A stretch of 64,000 bases of DNA from Letharia columbiana (taxonomy: Eukaryota; Ascomycota; Lecanoromycetes; Lecanorales; Parmeliaceae). Below the pieces are notes generated by a model. It saw only the letters and a program-made list of their open reading frames with translations, was not told the origin of the DNA and did not search any database. The translations under genes and the position numbers were made by a program. The DNA lies in NCBI RefSeq assembly GCF_014066305.1, contig NW_023501096.1, positions 1-64,000 of the forward strand, written 5' to 3'. Positions 33,266 to 44,126 of the stretch are shown here, in pieces (the stretch's first letter is position 1; the number at the start of each line of letters is the position of its first letter).

Positions 33266-35217
33266 CGTCTGAGTCGGGACGAGGAAAAGGGTTTAGGAGT
33301 ATGGCTAGGCGAAGGTGACATTCGCCGGGTGGCTCATCTCGTGCTGCAAGGGCACTGACAACATGTATCGTCTTGTCCTCTTTTGGTTCGTAGAGACTCC
33401 AGTTGGCGAGCGCCAATCCTGCTGAGAAAGACGTGCCATCCAATGCCACAGTTACCCCAGAATAAAAGAAGACCTGAGCGGAGAGAACCCTTGGAATGCA
33501 AGCAAGCCAAAATGATCACACCTGGTTATCCTGGTGTCTTAGCAAGAAATTTGTCAGCTGAAAAATCTCTACCGTTTTCTCCAACGACGTCTCATGAAAG
33601 TTTCTAGTGCTTCTCCATTATTCCTCCATCATCGGTCGGTGACTTCTTACTGAACGCGTCTGGTGAATCTGGTGGAATTGGTTGCGTGTACGCTTGGAGT
33701 GGATTCATGCTTCGATCAGCCTCGCAACCTCGAGTTATCATGCCAGTCTATGCCAGGTTGGATGACCTAGGCCGCGGATGGCGATCTCATGAGACCGGAA
33801 CGCATGAGCGAGGTCACTTCCGTCCTCCGTTGAGATTCAAATTCTGCGTTGCGTTCCCGATAATTATGCACTCGCAGTAAATCAGCGCATAGGTATTCAG
33901 AAACCATCTGCTTTGCAGTGACTGATGAGACTATGCCTTTGCCTTTGCTTTGCGTGGTGAATCTAAGACTGCTTGTCAGGAGAGGCTTTTGATGGGGTTT
34001 GAATCCCAAGCTAAAGCCCGAGACCACTCACTCCATGCTCTACACCCGAAATGCAATGGGAGATCTCTCCCTTATCCTCGTTCCTATCCTCCCGCTTCTT
34101 TCCCTCCTCATTCTCCACCTCCTGCTCCATCGTCTCTCCTCCTTTCTACTCGACCTCGGCCCCGACCCCAGAGCCATCACCGGCACCGGCAATACTTCCA
34201 GTGACAGCCTGACCAAACCTAATCAGACTTTCAAGTCAGCATGCCCTTCAAGGACACAGATGTCAAGTAAAGTGCCAGAGATAATGACATTCGAAGCGGT
34301 ACATATTCTTAAAATGTCGACGGGATCAACATCAACGAGGAATCTGTTGGCTATTACCACTCAAATTTCAAGTCAATATTGATCGTGAACGACAAAATTT
34401 CTGGGCATAATACCCTAACTCGACGTCAAGGACAACGCAGCCACCCTCTCAGACTGGAGGTCTCTCTGCAAGCTTGCCTGACAGGATAAGCGCTTACCAA
34501 TCGTTCATCCCCGCCTCCGGTCCCACCCCGGCAGCACGCCTAGCATCGACCCTCTCTCTATTCACGCGCTCGCACAACTGAGTGTCCCATTTGAACCCCC
34601 AACAGAACTCATTCTAGCCCCCACGAACGTCATCAGCCCCAAGGTTGTAATTAAGCCAACGGTTCGGCTGGTGAAGGTTCGGTTTTGAAGGGCGGTTGCA
34701 ACGGCAGTAAGATGTGGTCCGGGGTGCCTTGTCAGCATAGGCCTTCGTGAGAACGAGCTGCGGAGCTCTCTGTTTACACGGATGAATACATGTGCTTACC
34801 GCTTGCAAGCTGGGCGGCCCGCTTTAGACCTGCTCGGCGCTGCCTCGCATTTCGCCCATCCTTCGTCGGCTTCTTCTTCCAGATTTTGTTTTGCGGAGCC
34901 ATTTTGTTGGTCGATAGCTTCGTGGAGTATGTATTCCTGGTACTTGGAGTTCAAAACAAGAGCCTTGTCGAAATGATTGGTTCAGTAGATTCGTCCAATA
35001 CTGTTATTTGGTACCGTAAAACATCACTTTAACGCTTGAATACGCTCGTGATCGCATCTGCGGCGGTTATTCTACTACCCGGAAAGGAGTATCTTACACC
35101 TAAGCTAAAAGCAGTGCCTTGAATTTACCGAATCAACGAAGCTACCTACGCTGCCGACTCCTTAACAGGAGTAAGTATTGTTTTTGTCGTTAACCATTGG
35201 AACGATCTCGCCCTCTC
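33266..35217. other. Intergenic region, possible gene debris
   Basis: No recognisable gene. Minus-strand 33487-33270 reads as plausible protein (VTVALDGTSFSAGLALANWS) after a CTCAG acceptor-like site, but no upstream exon or family was found. Plus-strand 34035-34382 encodes a leucine-rich hydrophobic start (LILVPILPLLSLLILHLLL) that may be a small membrane protein or chance. Neither is supported enough to call. Confidence 0.35.
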
Positions 35218-35715
35218 TCACGAGTAAAAGTACCTGATTGGAATCTCGTCCAGACCTGATTTGTACCACCTATACACTGCCTGGTCACCAGCAATTGGGT
35301 AGCACTTGTACGCAATGCTCGTGACCAGTATTAACCACCCCACGAAGTCCTGCATTCGATAGCAGCTACGGCCCAGCCTCGCGTTGGCAGCGTGTATCGC
35401 TGCAGCGATGCGCACGCCCGCAAAGCCCCAAACGGGCACGACGTGGCCTACTCGTCGATCAAGTGCAGAAGCCTCTAAGTAAATGGGCGATACGGCGAGG
35501 AAAACGGCCGGTTGATCCTGCTTAGGGGAAATCCACGTCACGAGAATCGAAAGCGTACGTCGCAGTGGCTGTTCTCCTACACAGGATGACAACAACAAGC
35601 TCACGTCCAAGTGCCAAAGCTCCGCCATACACAGGTTGTTATCGTCGTCGTGGCCGCGCCATCTCTCTACTCGTGCGTTCGAGAAGTGAGCTACTTGATA
35701 GAGCGAGGACACCAA
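35218..35715 (-). CDS. Hypothetical ORF of 165 aa, uncertain
   Basis: Uninterrupted minus-strand frame with ATG at 35715. It contains hydrophobic stretches (LDVSLLLSSCVGEQPLRRTL; GFAGVRIAAAIHAANARLG; VGWLILVTSIAY) but no motif I know. The first sixteen codons lie in the left arm of a 54 bp palindrome whose other arm is at 35746-35799, so the 5' end may be rearranged. It could be a truncated gene fragment or a chance ORF. Confidence 0.25.
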   Translation of the reverse strand: MVSSLYQVAHFSNARVERWRGHDDDNNLCMAELWHLDVSLLLSSCVGEQPLRRTLSILVTWISPKQDQPAVFLAVSPIYLEASALDRRVGHVVPVWGFAGVRIAAAIHAANARLGRSCYRMQDFVGWLILVTSIAYKCYPIAGDQAVYRWYKSGLDEIPIRYFYS

Positions 35716-35799
35716 TAGATCTTTTTACTTAGTGGGATGTCGCTTGATCTACTGGTGTCCTCGCTCTATCAAGTAGCTCACTTCTCGAACGCACGAGTA
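35668..35799. repeat. Near-perfect palindrome, 54 bp arms, 24 bp spacer
   Basis: The left arm (35668-35721) and right arm (35746-35799) are inverted copies with one mismatch. Both include GAGAAGTGAGCTACTTGATA on one strand. No element ends or target duplications are evident. It could extrude a long hairpin, or mark a fold-back rearrangement or assembly chimera. Confidence 0.9.
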
Positions 35800-36321
35800 C
35801 ATATTTCACGCCAAGACTCTTGGCAGTGAAGCGGTTTAATGTTACACCGAACCATGTCAAGTGATACTTGGCTGGCACGCTGGCCACATGTATGGATACG
35901 GGGCTATCTGGTTATGACTTTTTAGAGGATGATCATAGGACAGAGAGGAAATTCGAGGGCGTCGAATGATATCTTTTCATTAAAGAAGTCGAAGGCCTAT
36001 ACTTGTAAGGACGACTAGGGATACTCTACGTGATAAAACGGAGGACAATCAGATCTATGAGAATACGGGGGTATGTTAATCACACGGTGCCTTGGTCTAT
36101 TGAACTAGGCCTTTGTAAGTTCTTCACAGTTGGCATAGCCTTAGGCTGCATACAGAATCGAATGAAAGAAAAAAGAAGGAAAAAGAAAAACCACTTCGCT
36201 TACTGATAATAATTTCATTTTCGGCGGGGCTCTGCCACCCAAAGTATCTACAGTCCTTTCGTAAGACCATTCAACAAAAACCCTTTTCAAACCCCAAAAG
36301 CACACTCCGACCCCCTCACCC
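35800..36321. other. Intergenic region upstream of the GFA-domain gene
   Basis: These 522 bp show nothing recognisable beyond an A/G-rich stretch near 36,160-36,190. Confidence 0.4.
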
Positions 36322-36924
36322 ATGCCTCCACCCACCACCATCACCGGCGGCTGCCTCTGCGGCGCCATCCGCTACGAACTCAACCTCGGCGGCCCATCCG
36401 GCTGGCCCCCCAAGGTGACGCCCATCCATCCCCGCTCTCCCACGCCCGTAGAAAAAAAGGAAAGTTACATACTTACCGAATGACAAACACAAAAAAAGAC
36501 CCACACATGCCAATGCACCCAATGCCGCAAACGCAGCGGCGCCCTCCTAACCGCCTGGATCGACACCGCCCCCTCCCGCCTCCTCTGGTCCTCCCCCGCC
36601 GTGCCGGCAAAAACCGCCTCGCCGGCCGACCTGCCCGCCTTCGCCGAGTACTCCGCCAGCCCGGGCCGCCACCGGGGGTTCTGCGCGACGTGCGGGTCGC
36701 CGCTGACGTGGCGGAGCGAGGGGAGCGCGGGGGAACTGGAGGTCGCGACGGGGAGCGTGGACGGGGAGGTGTTGGGGGGGGAGGCGGGGGCGGCGCTGGG
36801 GAGGGCGAGCGCGGGGCATTATTGGTGCGGGAATCGGATCGAGGGGGTGACGGATTTGGAGGCCGGGAGGAGGTTTGAGGCGGGGGAGGGGAGTGGGGAG
36901 GTTGGTGGCGGTGGGCGGGGGTGA
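36322..36924 (+). CDS. GFA-domain protein (glutathione-dependent formaldehyde-activating enzyme-like)
   Basis: Small zinc protein of the GFA/CENP-V family, 172 aa. Exons are 36322-36414 and 36499-36924; the 84 bp intron (GTGACG..AAAG) is supported because it joins SGWPPK to THTCQCTQCRKRSG. Zinc ligands visible are C11 and C13 (GGCLCGAIRY), C35, C37 and C40, and C93 and C96 (GFCATCGSPL), in the order usual for the family. Members are annotated as binding S-hydroxymethyl glutathione, but most fungal ones have no proven substrate. The second exon is extremely GC-rich with a Gly-rich C-terminus, unlike its surroundings. The acceptor follows an A-run rather than pyrimidines, so that splice site is slightly unusual. 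Confidence 0.8.
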
Positions 36925-39114
36925 TTGGGGGGAGGGGAAGGGAGTATGAAGGTATGATGCTGTTTTGGCTCGTGAAGTCGGCGGATCTGTGTACAGGATG
37001 TCGGACACGATGCGAGTTTATTGTACTAGTACATGGACGAATTGGTCGGAGATCAGGTTGCTAAGTTATGCATTCATTCAGTGAGGATGTTCTACTTTCT
37101 GCCAATTCTTCTTGCGGGATTTTATGTGAAATTTGCCTGCACACTGCAGAACGCAACGGACCTGGTGCCAAGAAGTATGGATATTTATCATGGCCGAATC
37201 GCACGTTTCGCTTACTTGGCCTACCACTGCATCGAACATCCCAGCGGTATCGATCATTCAGAGGCCGTCAAAGCCTATAACGCTTTATCCAAAATCCTGC
37301 TATGGCCGAAATACAACGGCCGCAACGATATGATTGGGTAAGGCTGCAACCCCAGCATCCCATCGGTTGTTCAATCATCTTCCGACTGGCCTTCGCAGAT
37401 ATCACGCAATAAGATTACTTCGGACTTTTTTCCATTTGCGAGTCATCACATGGCCGTTACCAAAACCTGGAATTCCCTCAATATCTCAAAATTCGCCCAG
37501 GTGGTCGCAAGGCGCGCGGATGATTAGCCCAGTGGATGCAGACCTACTTTTCGGAGTGCGCGAAATGGACAACGAAGCCACCAGACTTCCGCACGTGGGC
37601 GATAGGGAGTGGGTGCCATTGTGATAGCAGAATGGATGTACTCGGTTGGGGAACTTGGAGGTTCGGAGGGATGCGGGAGGACAGCTGGGGAAGCCGTTGC
37701 CACTGGAGGATCTTCGACCAAGTCAGGCTATGGGATGCCGTCAGCGAGGCGTATGCCTTTGAAAAACAGACCCAAACAGCGGGACTGTTCTCTTGCGTCA
37801 ATGCAGTGGACTCATTCTCAAGCAATGCATTGGAGATTCGATCATGCAATATACCTGCTTTTCTTCGCTCGGAAGAACCATGTGGTTGGTGTTTCTCTCC
37901 GAGCGAGTAGAAATTCATCAGCATGAACCCCGGCCAGCGGAAAATTGAAAACACACAACAGAGCAATCAAGGATACCTTGCTTTTTTGTCTTACGGCCGA
38001 AATCCTACCTTCCTATACGGCCGATGTCCCCTGCAGCAATCGCTCGGATGATACCTTAGATGATGCCCGCTCCGGGATGCCATGTGCTCCCATGCCCAGG
38101 ATCCCACCGGGAAGGCCGAACTGCAGGAAGTGCTCTACTTGATCAATGCTGGCGCGGTTGGCCATTATTATTATGTTTCAGGGCGTGGCCCCCCCCCCAC
38201 CAAATGAGACGATGGGGTCCTAGGTCCAAACACCAACCTCGGCTGACTGGCCTAGGCCCGGGGACCAAGCCCAAAGAAAGCCGAGCTTTTCCTGGTCGCA
38301 CGGTGCCGCTAAGCCAATCAAGACCAATCAGAGCATGATTCAATAAGTTGGCTCACTCTGTCGCCTCCCCTTGGCTGCTTGGCATACTTTACGGAGTTAA
38401 GCAGGTCTCATGTGCCGCCTCATGGTTGACCCCTCATTGCTTCATCCATTTCTGCATGGAAATTGAAAATTGAAATTGATTGCATGAACGTCAGAAGGTA
38501 GGTACAAGTAAGATAAAGTAGAGTAGGAGATTTGAAAAGAAAGCAACGTTTGGCATGACTGGGAGAACTAGATCAGTAGCAGTACCTTAGCTTACGTCCG
38601 TAGTGTCGGAGATGGCACGCCTTTGAGTCCTAGGTATCTCGGTACCCAGTTCAGCTGGCATCAACTCGCGGCCATGAGACTTCCTCGCATCCTGCTTTTG
38701 CAGCCTCTGGAGTAGTAGAGTAGAGGAAGATAGCCTTAATGGTATACATGTAAGACTCCGTGTGTCTCGTCGTCTCCGGTCTACGGACACTCCATCATTC
38801 TCCATGTCCGCAGCATCATTATTCTCTTGCTTTCCTTCGACTATCGCAACACTGGTTCGCGGATTATATACTTCTCAATTGTATACGCACCAATTTTGTG
38901 TTTGATTTCCTGCTTGAAAGTACTTCTCCCACTCACCATAGCGCCACGAGGCTCGCATCTGGCGTTGTTCAGCCTAAGTCAGCACGTTGTACTCGGTAGA
39001 GGAGAGAGCGAAGACCGGCTGCGAGACACTTTTCTCCAGCTTCTTCCCTACACTGCACTCATTGCTAAACAGAAAACGCCTTTCTTCTTGACCTCACACC
39101 TATCTACGGCCAAT
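36925..39114. other. 2.2 kb intergenic region
   Basis: Contains several 60-140 codon ORFs on both strands without motifs (the longest clean ones are 37033-37341 plus and 37544-37966 minus). A C9 run lies near 38,190. I see no gene, RNA or element that I can support. The last 300 bp are likely the P450 promoter and leader. Confidence 0.4.
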
Positions 39115-40769
39115 ATGGCTTCATTCGCGCTCCCCGGCCTGATCCAGGTCTTTTTCGGTCCGTTGGTCATCTACGTCCTCTACTACATCCATTGGGAGCT
39201 CACCATCGGCGCATCTCGCCGTGCCATGATCAAAGAGCATGGCTGCAAGCCCATGAAACACAGTCCCGAGCTCAACTCATTCCCCGACAACATAATCGGC
39301 ATCAAGGCGCTCATGGGGAATGTAAAAGCCGCCCAGGAGCATCGATTGATGGCTCATAACAGAGCCCGGTTCTTGAGAATTGGAAACAACACCCACATGA
39401 AATTCATCTTCACTGACCTCATGCAAACCAATGAACCCGAGAACATCAAGACCATTTTAGCCTTGGATTTCAAAAGTTGGGGCCTGGGAAAGCGCAGAAA
39501 AGACGCTTTCGTCCCTCTTCTTGGCCATGGCATCTTCACCACCGACGGCGCCGCCTGGCATAATTCTCGCGAGCTCCTGCGCCCCAATTTCGTCCGCAGC
39601 CAAGTCGGCGACCTCACCACCTTCGATATCCATATCGATCAACTTATCAAAGCCATTCCCAAAGATGGTTCGACCGTCAACCTGCAGGATCTCTTTTTCA
39701 TGTTGACAATGGATTCAGCTACGGAGTTCTTGTTCGGCGAATCGACAAATTGTCTCGCTCCAGAATCAAACCATGACAACACCGAGTTTGCAAAAGCTTT
39801 CAACAGGAGTCAGGAGGCGATCGCTGAAACTTTCCGAACCGGCAAAATTGGAGGATGGCTTCGTGGGTCAGCGACGAAGAACGATAGGAAGTACTGCCAA
39901 GATTTCGTCGACAAGTTCGTCCGGAAAGGGTTAGCGTACAGAAAGACACTCGATCTTGAGAAGACGGACGCAAAAGCTGATGACCGTTACGTTTTCTTGT
40001 ACGAGCTGGTCAAGAAGACGACGGACCCAGTCCAGCTTAGATCAGAGCTTATGAACATCCTTCTAGCGGGCCGAGACACGACGGCTAGTCTTCTGAGCGA
40101 TACATGGTTTGTACTTGCTCGGAGGCCGGATATTTGGGCGAAGCTGCGCGAGGAGGTGGATGCGCTGGGAGGGGAGAAGCCGACATTCCAGCAGATCAAG
40201 GATATGAAATACTTGAAATGGGTTCTGAACGAATGTAAGCATCGACTTGTCAGCTTTCTATGTCGATCTGACTGAACGGTATCGCAGCACTACGTCTCTA
40301 CCCAGTAGTACCAGGCAACACCCGCAGGGCCGAAGTCGACACCATCCTCCCTCGCGGCGGCGGCGAGGATGGCAAATCACCTCTCTTCATCCCCAAAGGC
40401 CAATACGTGCAATGGTCTCTCTACACCATGCACCGCCGAAAAGAGTTCTACGGCGAGGATGCCGAAGAATTCAAGCCTGAGAGATGGGAGACGCTGAGGC
40501 CTGGCTGGGTGAGTCGTTCTGGCTACACACGCATATCAAGGTGCTTGCAGGCTAACAGCGAGCAGGAGTACCTACCGTTTAATGGAGGACCAAGAATCTG
40601 CATTGGACAGCAATTCGCACTCACAGAAGCTAGCTATACGACGATCAGACTGATGCAGGAATTCAAGAGTATTGAGAGTAGAGATGATAGGCCGTGGACA
40701 GAGTCGTTGACGCTCACTTGTGCTATCGATCAGGGCACGATTGTTAGCTTGACGCCGATGTGTGCGTGA
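39115..40769 (+). CDS. Cytochrome P450, CYP52-like (alkane / fatty-acid hydroxylase type)
   Basis: ER-anchored haem monooxygenase of 514 aa. Start ATG 39115 places a membrane anchor ([20 protein letters not shown]) at the N-terminus; the same frame is open further upstream but adds no family sequence. Exons are 39115-40234, 40288-40508 and 40566-40769, with 53 and 57 bp introns. Motifs: I-helix AGRDTT at 318-323, ExxR in [15 protein letters not shown], the PERW-type motif in [13 protein letters not shown], and the haem loop [12 protein letters not shown] with Cys459. [18 protein letters not shown] is characteristic of the CYP52 family and close relatives, which hydroxylate n-alkanes and fatty acids at the omega position. 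The exact family number and substrate are not decidable from sequence alone. Confidence 0.88.
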
Positions 40770-41969
40770 GTAGAGGGCGTACGGGAAGAACGTGGGGGCG
40801 CTTGATGGATTGAGTGAAATTGTCTGCAGCGTGCGCAGGTGGAGTTGAACCGTACATTATACTCATGTAGAGCGGATGGAAGCACAAGCCTATCCACGCG
40901 GCTACTCCTTTCCAGCATCTGTTCCAGAGCCCTCAAGAATCGTGACTCGCGATGTTCTCTCAGGCAGGAAGGGTCCGTCCGTTACCGGTACGTATAGCAA
41001 CTGCGGGTTTACTTGACCAATCAAACCCCACTCACACGCTCCAACGACGCCTTCGACACCACCACCACCAACAACAACAACAACAACAACGAGCGAGAGT
41101 AATCCAGCCGCACAATAACCAACAGTCCCAGTCTCAGTCTCAGCCACGAAAGTACTCGTACGATGGACTCCGGCGCCAAAGCTCCATCACAGTGGGGATC
41201 GACTGACGAACCACAAATAAGCATGGGTAGGTTGATCGATCGGATGCCTGAAAGAGATGTGACCCACCCATCCTTACATACCAGCTACGGAAGAATCTTC
41301 CGCTGTACTTTACATACATACATACATACATACATACGTCGCGAATGCGGACCCGAAGAAAGAGAGCGAGTGGTGCAGATCACCATAGCACGTTCAGACA
41401 GAACAGAACAGAACAGAACAATTATCGGAAGCACCATCGGTAACTCGAACTCGAACCCGTTCTCACACTCCACGTATGTATATTGGGGCTGTACGTTGAA
41501 AACACGAGAGACTGACTCGCACGGTGTTCCGACCGGATGAAATACTTGTTCGATTACTGTATAGATACTGACCCGATGCAGAGCAGGTTCTATATCGGGA
41601 TTGGTTCATGAAGCCTAGAGCCGGGCCTCGCTTTGCTTTGCTTTCCTTTCCTTTCCTTTCCTTTCCTTTCCTTTCCTTTCCTTTCCTTTCCTTTCCTTTC
41701 CTTTCCTTACCTTTCCTTTCCATCCCCGGTTCCAGCGCGGAATCCACCAGAAAGATCGCAAACACGTGCAATCGTGAAACCAACAGACTCGAGTCCGCGG
41801 GATGGAATGGATGTTTGGATATCCATCCGCACCGCAAGCCAGCAAGAGCCTCCCTTCCAGCACCAGCACCCGCTCTCCCAATCACACCCCGCCCAACCTC
41901 TCACATACGAAATACCAGCGCATCCCCTCCCCCCCCCCTCTCCTACACCCCCCGCCCCCGCCCCCGCCC
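40770..41969. other. Intergenic region rich in microsatellites
   Basis: Holds (CAA)n at about 41070-41090, (CATA)n at 41313-41337, (ACAGA)n near 41,396-41,420 and a long (CTTTC)n array at 41641-41721, followed by a C/T-rich stretch running into the 3' end of the next gene. Long ORFs across the array encode KGKER or FLSFP repeats and are artefacts of the repeat. Confidence 0.6.
41641..41721. repeat. (CTTTC)n pentanucleotide microsatellite
   Basis: Twelve uninterrupted copies to 41,700, then a few more with one interruption. Pure purine on the other strand. Confidence 0.95.
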
Positions 41970-43595
41970 TCACCCCCCCACCCCCCGCCTCTCCCTCTTC
42001 CTCCCCGCCACCCTCCCCAAGCCCCTCTCGACCGCCTCCCGCACCCCCTTCCCCCTCTCCCCGCGCTCCGCCCCCCCGTCCCACGCCCACGCCTCCACCC
42101 TCTCCCGGACCCGCCGCCGCCGCGACCGCCGGGCCGCTTCGTCTTCGCTGCCCGCGTCTTCCGCCAGGTCGAGCATGGATTGGAAGTTTTCGTCCGACTG
42201 CGCGGGGCCGAGGCCGCCGTTTTCGCCGCGGGGGAGCGTGGGAGGAGGAGGGGGGGGAGGGGTGGTGGTGTGCGCATTTCGTGTGTCGAGGCGGTTGGAG
42301 GGTACGGTGGCCGGGTCGAAGGGAGTTTGTTCGATCGGAGGGAGTTGAGGGGGGTCGTGGGCGCCTGAGGTTGCGGGCCGGGGGTCTGCGGGTGAGGGGT
42401 TGATGTAGGTGGAGCTGGTGGGGAGGGGCGTAGGGGAGGCGTGGCCGGAGTCTGGGAGTGGGGGTAAGGGTTTGGAATTGTCGAGTGGTAGGGAGACCTT
42501 TGAGAGGATTTTTGGTTCCGGACGGGTGATGTCTGGTCGGTCGGCGGTCTCTGCTCTGTTGTTGTCTTCGTTTTCGCTGTCCGAGGGGTCGAGGTCTAGG
42601 AAGTTTGTCGAGGCCGAATCCCTCACTTTCTGCGTAGCTTGAGCCTCAACCTCTTTGTCGTGGGCGCCGTCGTCCCCGTCCTCATCCTCATCCTTATGCT
42701 TATCCTCATCCTCATCCTCGTTCCCAATCTTATCGTAATTCCTGTTATTCTCATGGGTACTTTCCTTGTTGTTTTCCGCGTCAATAACATTGTCGGGGTC
42801 GTCATCAACGTCATCAGAGACATCCATAGGGCGGGGCCAAGGGGAGCGCGCCCTTCTCGACAAAGGTATAGCATCGTGATCCTGTATTCGAGTGGACGAT
42901 GCGGGCGTTTGTGTCATGGCTCTGAACGAGGGTATTGCCGCTGCTGCTGGCCTCGTAACACGATCCCGATCCCGACCTCGACTGCGGCTCCTGCTCAAAG
43001 ACCGCTCTCGATCCTTGATAGAATCGTGTATGTTGCTGTTTCTTTCACGCTGCCTGACAGCTATCGCCTCCTTCACTCTCTCCTCGTCAGCCCAGCGCCT
43101 CTCCAGTCTTGCTCTCTGTTTCCTGCCCGTCAAAATCAGCCAAATCACAGCGGCACTGCCAACCATGCCCGAGAAGCCAAACACTCCCACGATGATGGCA
43201 GCGCATTTGGCATCATTCTGTCCGTATTGGTGAGCTTTGACGGCCCCAAGGACGATGGCGACGGTCGAAGCGATGAGTGAAATGTTGAAGATCCCAATGA
43301 GTACCCAGAACAGTATGCGATGCTGCCTCAGAACTTTCTTGTACGACCTCGGTATACTTCTTATTGAGCTCGGTGGTACTAGTACATTGGGGATGCGAGA
43401 CAACTCATCATTGGAGGCCTGAGCGTCGGCGATGAGGTCGGAGTATGTCTGAGGACCCTGATCGTCGATGGCCGATTGATGCTTATGGTGCACAGAGCGC
43501 GGGACCGAACCTGAGCGGCGCCAGGTGGCATGGGTATGGACGTCGGCGCCGAAGGGGAGGGATGTAGATGATACTGAATCTGAGGAGGGTGGCAT
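41970..43595 (-). CDS. Two-transmembrane protein with a long acidic, disordered C-terminal tail
   Basis: Single-exon gene of 541 aa; I know no named family. A cytosolic N-terminus of about 95 residues is followed by two membrane spans (ILFWVLIGIFNISLIASTVA and VGVFGFSGMVGSAAVIWLIL) separated by a short loop (AHQYGQNDAKC). Then comes a basic Arg/Ser-rich part (DRERSLSRSRSRGRDRDR), an extremely acidic stretch around residues 275-320 (NEDEDEDKHKDEDEDGDD), a Pro/Ser-rich region with a run of eight or nine Pro, and an Arg-rich C-terminus. Tail composition suggests disorder or charge-based binding. The last 250 bp of coding DNA are very GC-rich. Location is inferred from the spans only. Confidence 0.72.
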   Translation of the reverse strand: MPPSSDSVSSTSLPFGADVHTHATWRRSGSVPRSVHHKHQSAIDDQGPQTYSDLIADAQASNDELSRIPNVLVPPSSIRSIPRSYKKVLRQHRILFWVLIGIFNISLIASTVAIVLGAVKAHQYGQNDAKCAAIIVGVFGFSGMVGSAAVIWLILTGRKQRARLERRWADEERVKEAIAVRQRERNSNIHDSIKDRERSLSRSRSRGRDRDRVTRPAAAAIPSFRAMTQTPASSTRIQDHDAIPLSRRARSPWPRPMDVSDDVDDDPDNVIDAENNKESTHENNRNYDKIGNEDEDEDKHKDEDEDGDDGAHDKEVEAQATQKVRDSASTNFLDLDPSDSENEDNNRAETADRPDITRPEPKILSKVSLPLDNSKPLPPLPDSGHASPTPLPTSSTYINPSPADPRPATSGAHDPPQLPPIEQTPFDPATVPSNRLDTRNAHTTTPPPPPPPTLPRGENGGLGPAQSDENFQSMLDLAEDAGSEDEAARRSRRRRVRERVEAWAWDGGAERGERGKGVREAVERGLGRVAGRKRERRGVGG

Positions 43596-44126
43596 GGCTT
43601 GAGACTGTTATCGAGAGGGCGGAATCGACTTTACAGAGATCATGGCTGGTCGATGACCGTGGCAAGCGTGCGACAAGTGTCTTGTGAGACGAGGAGAGGA
43701 TGAAGTGAAGTGCTGAAGGGTAGGCGATGAACACTCGGAAGACTTCAAGAGTTAAGAATTGTAGAGTGAAGGGATACGGGATATTGGGAGTGATGGGTAG
43801 CATGAATGCAACGGTGACATCTGACAAGTGTGGTGTGCCCAATAGGGCTTGAACTCCGTGGTGGCGACGGCGGTAAATGTAGACCAATAACAGCAGCAAC
43901 TCCACATAAGACCAAACCGGAACAACAAGAAAACGAGAGCTATCTTCGAAGTTGTGTAATAACAAGCATGCGAAAAATGTGAGGCATGTGCAGTATTCGT
44001 GCGAACCGTAAGGCATGGGTTATATGATGTCCCGCTCACGTCTCAATCCTTTCGACTTGGGAAATGCGCATTCAAGGGCACGATGACAGATCAAATATGC
44101 CACCTTCGTATTCAAATTTCGAGCTG
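43596..44126. other. Intergenic region upstream of the two-TM gene
   Basis: These 531 bp lie between two minus-strand genes: the promoter of the gene ending at 41970 and the 3' flank of the next. A minus-strand ORF (44016-43483) overlaps the coding start and has no motif. Confidence 0.4.

Noticed and set aside
33108..33449. 113-codon minus-strand ORF ending in the 65 bp repeats
   Set aside because: The first half looks protein-like, but no family, upstream exon or reliable start was found, and the second half is read from a non-triplet repeat.
34035..34382. Leucine-rich hydrophobic ORF
   Set aside because: Could be a small membrane protein, but it lies in gene debris and has no supporting homology or splice evidence.
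37033..37341. 102-codon plus-strand ORF with a hydrophobic start
   Set aside because: No recognisable motif and atypical context; length is within chance expectation.
41463..42403. Long ORFs with KGKER, FLSFP or Pro-rich repeats around the (CTTTC)n array
   Set aside because: Artefacts of a pentanucleotide repeat and of the C-rich antisense of the two-TM gene.
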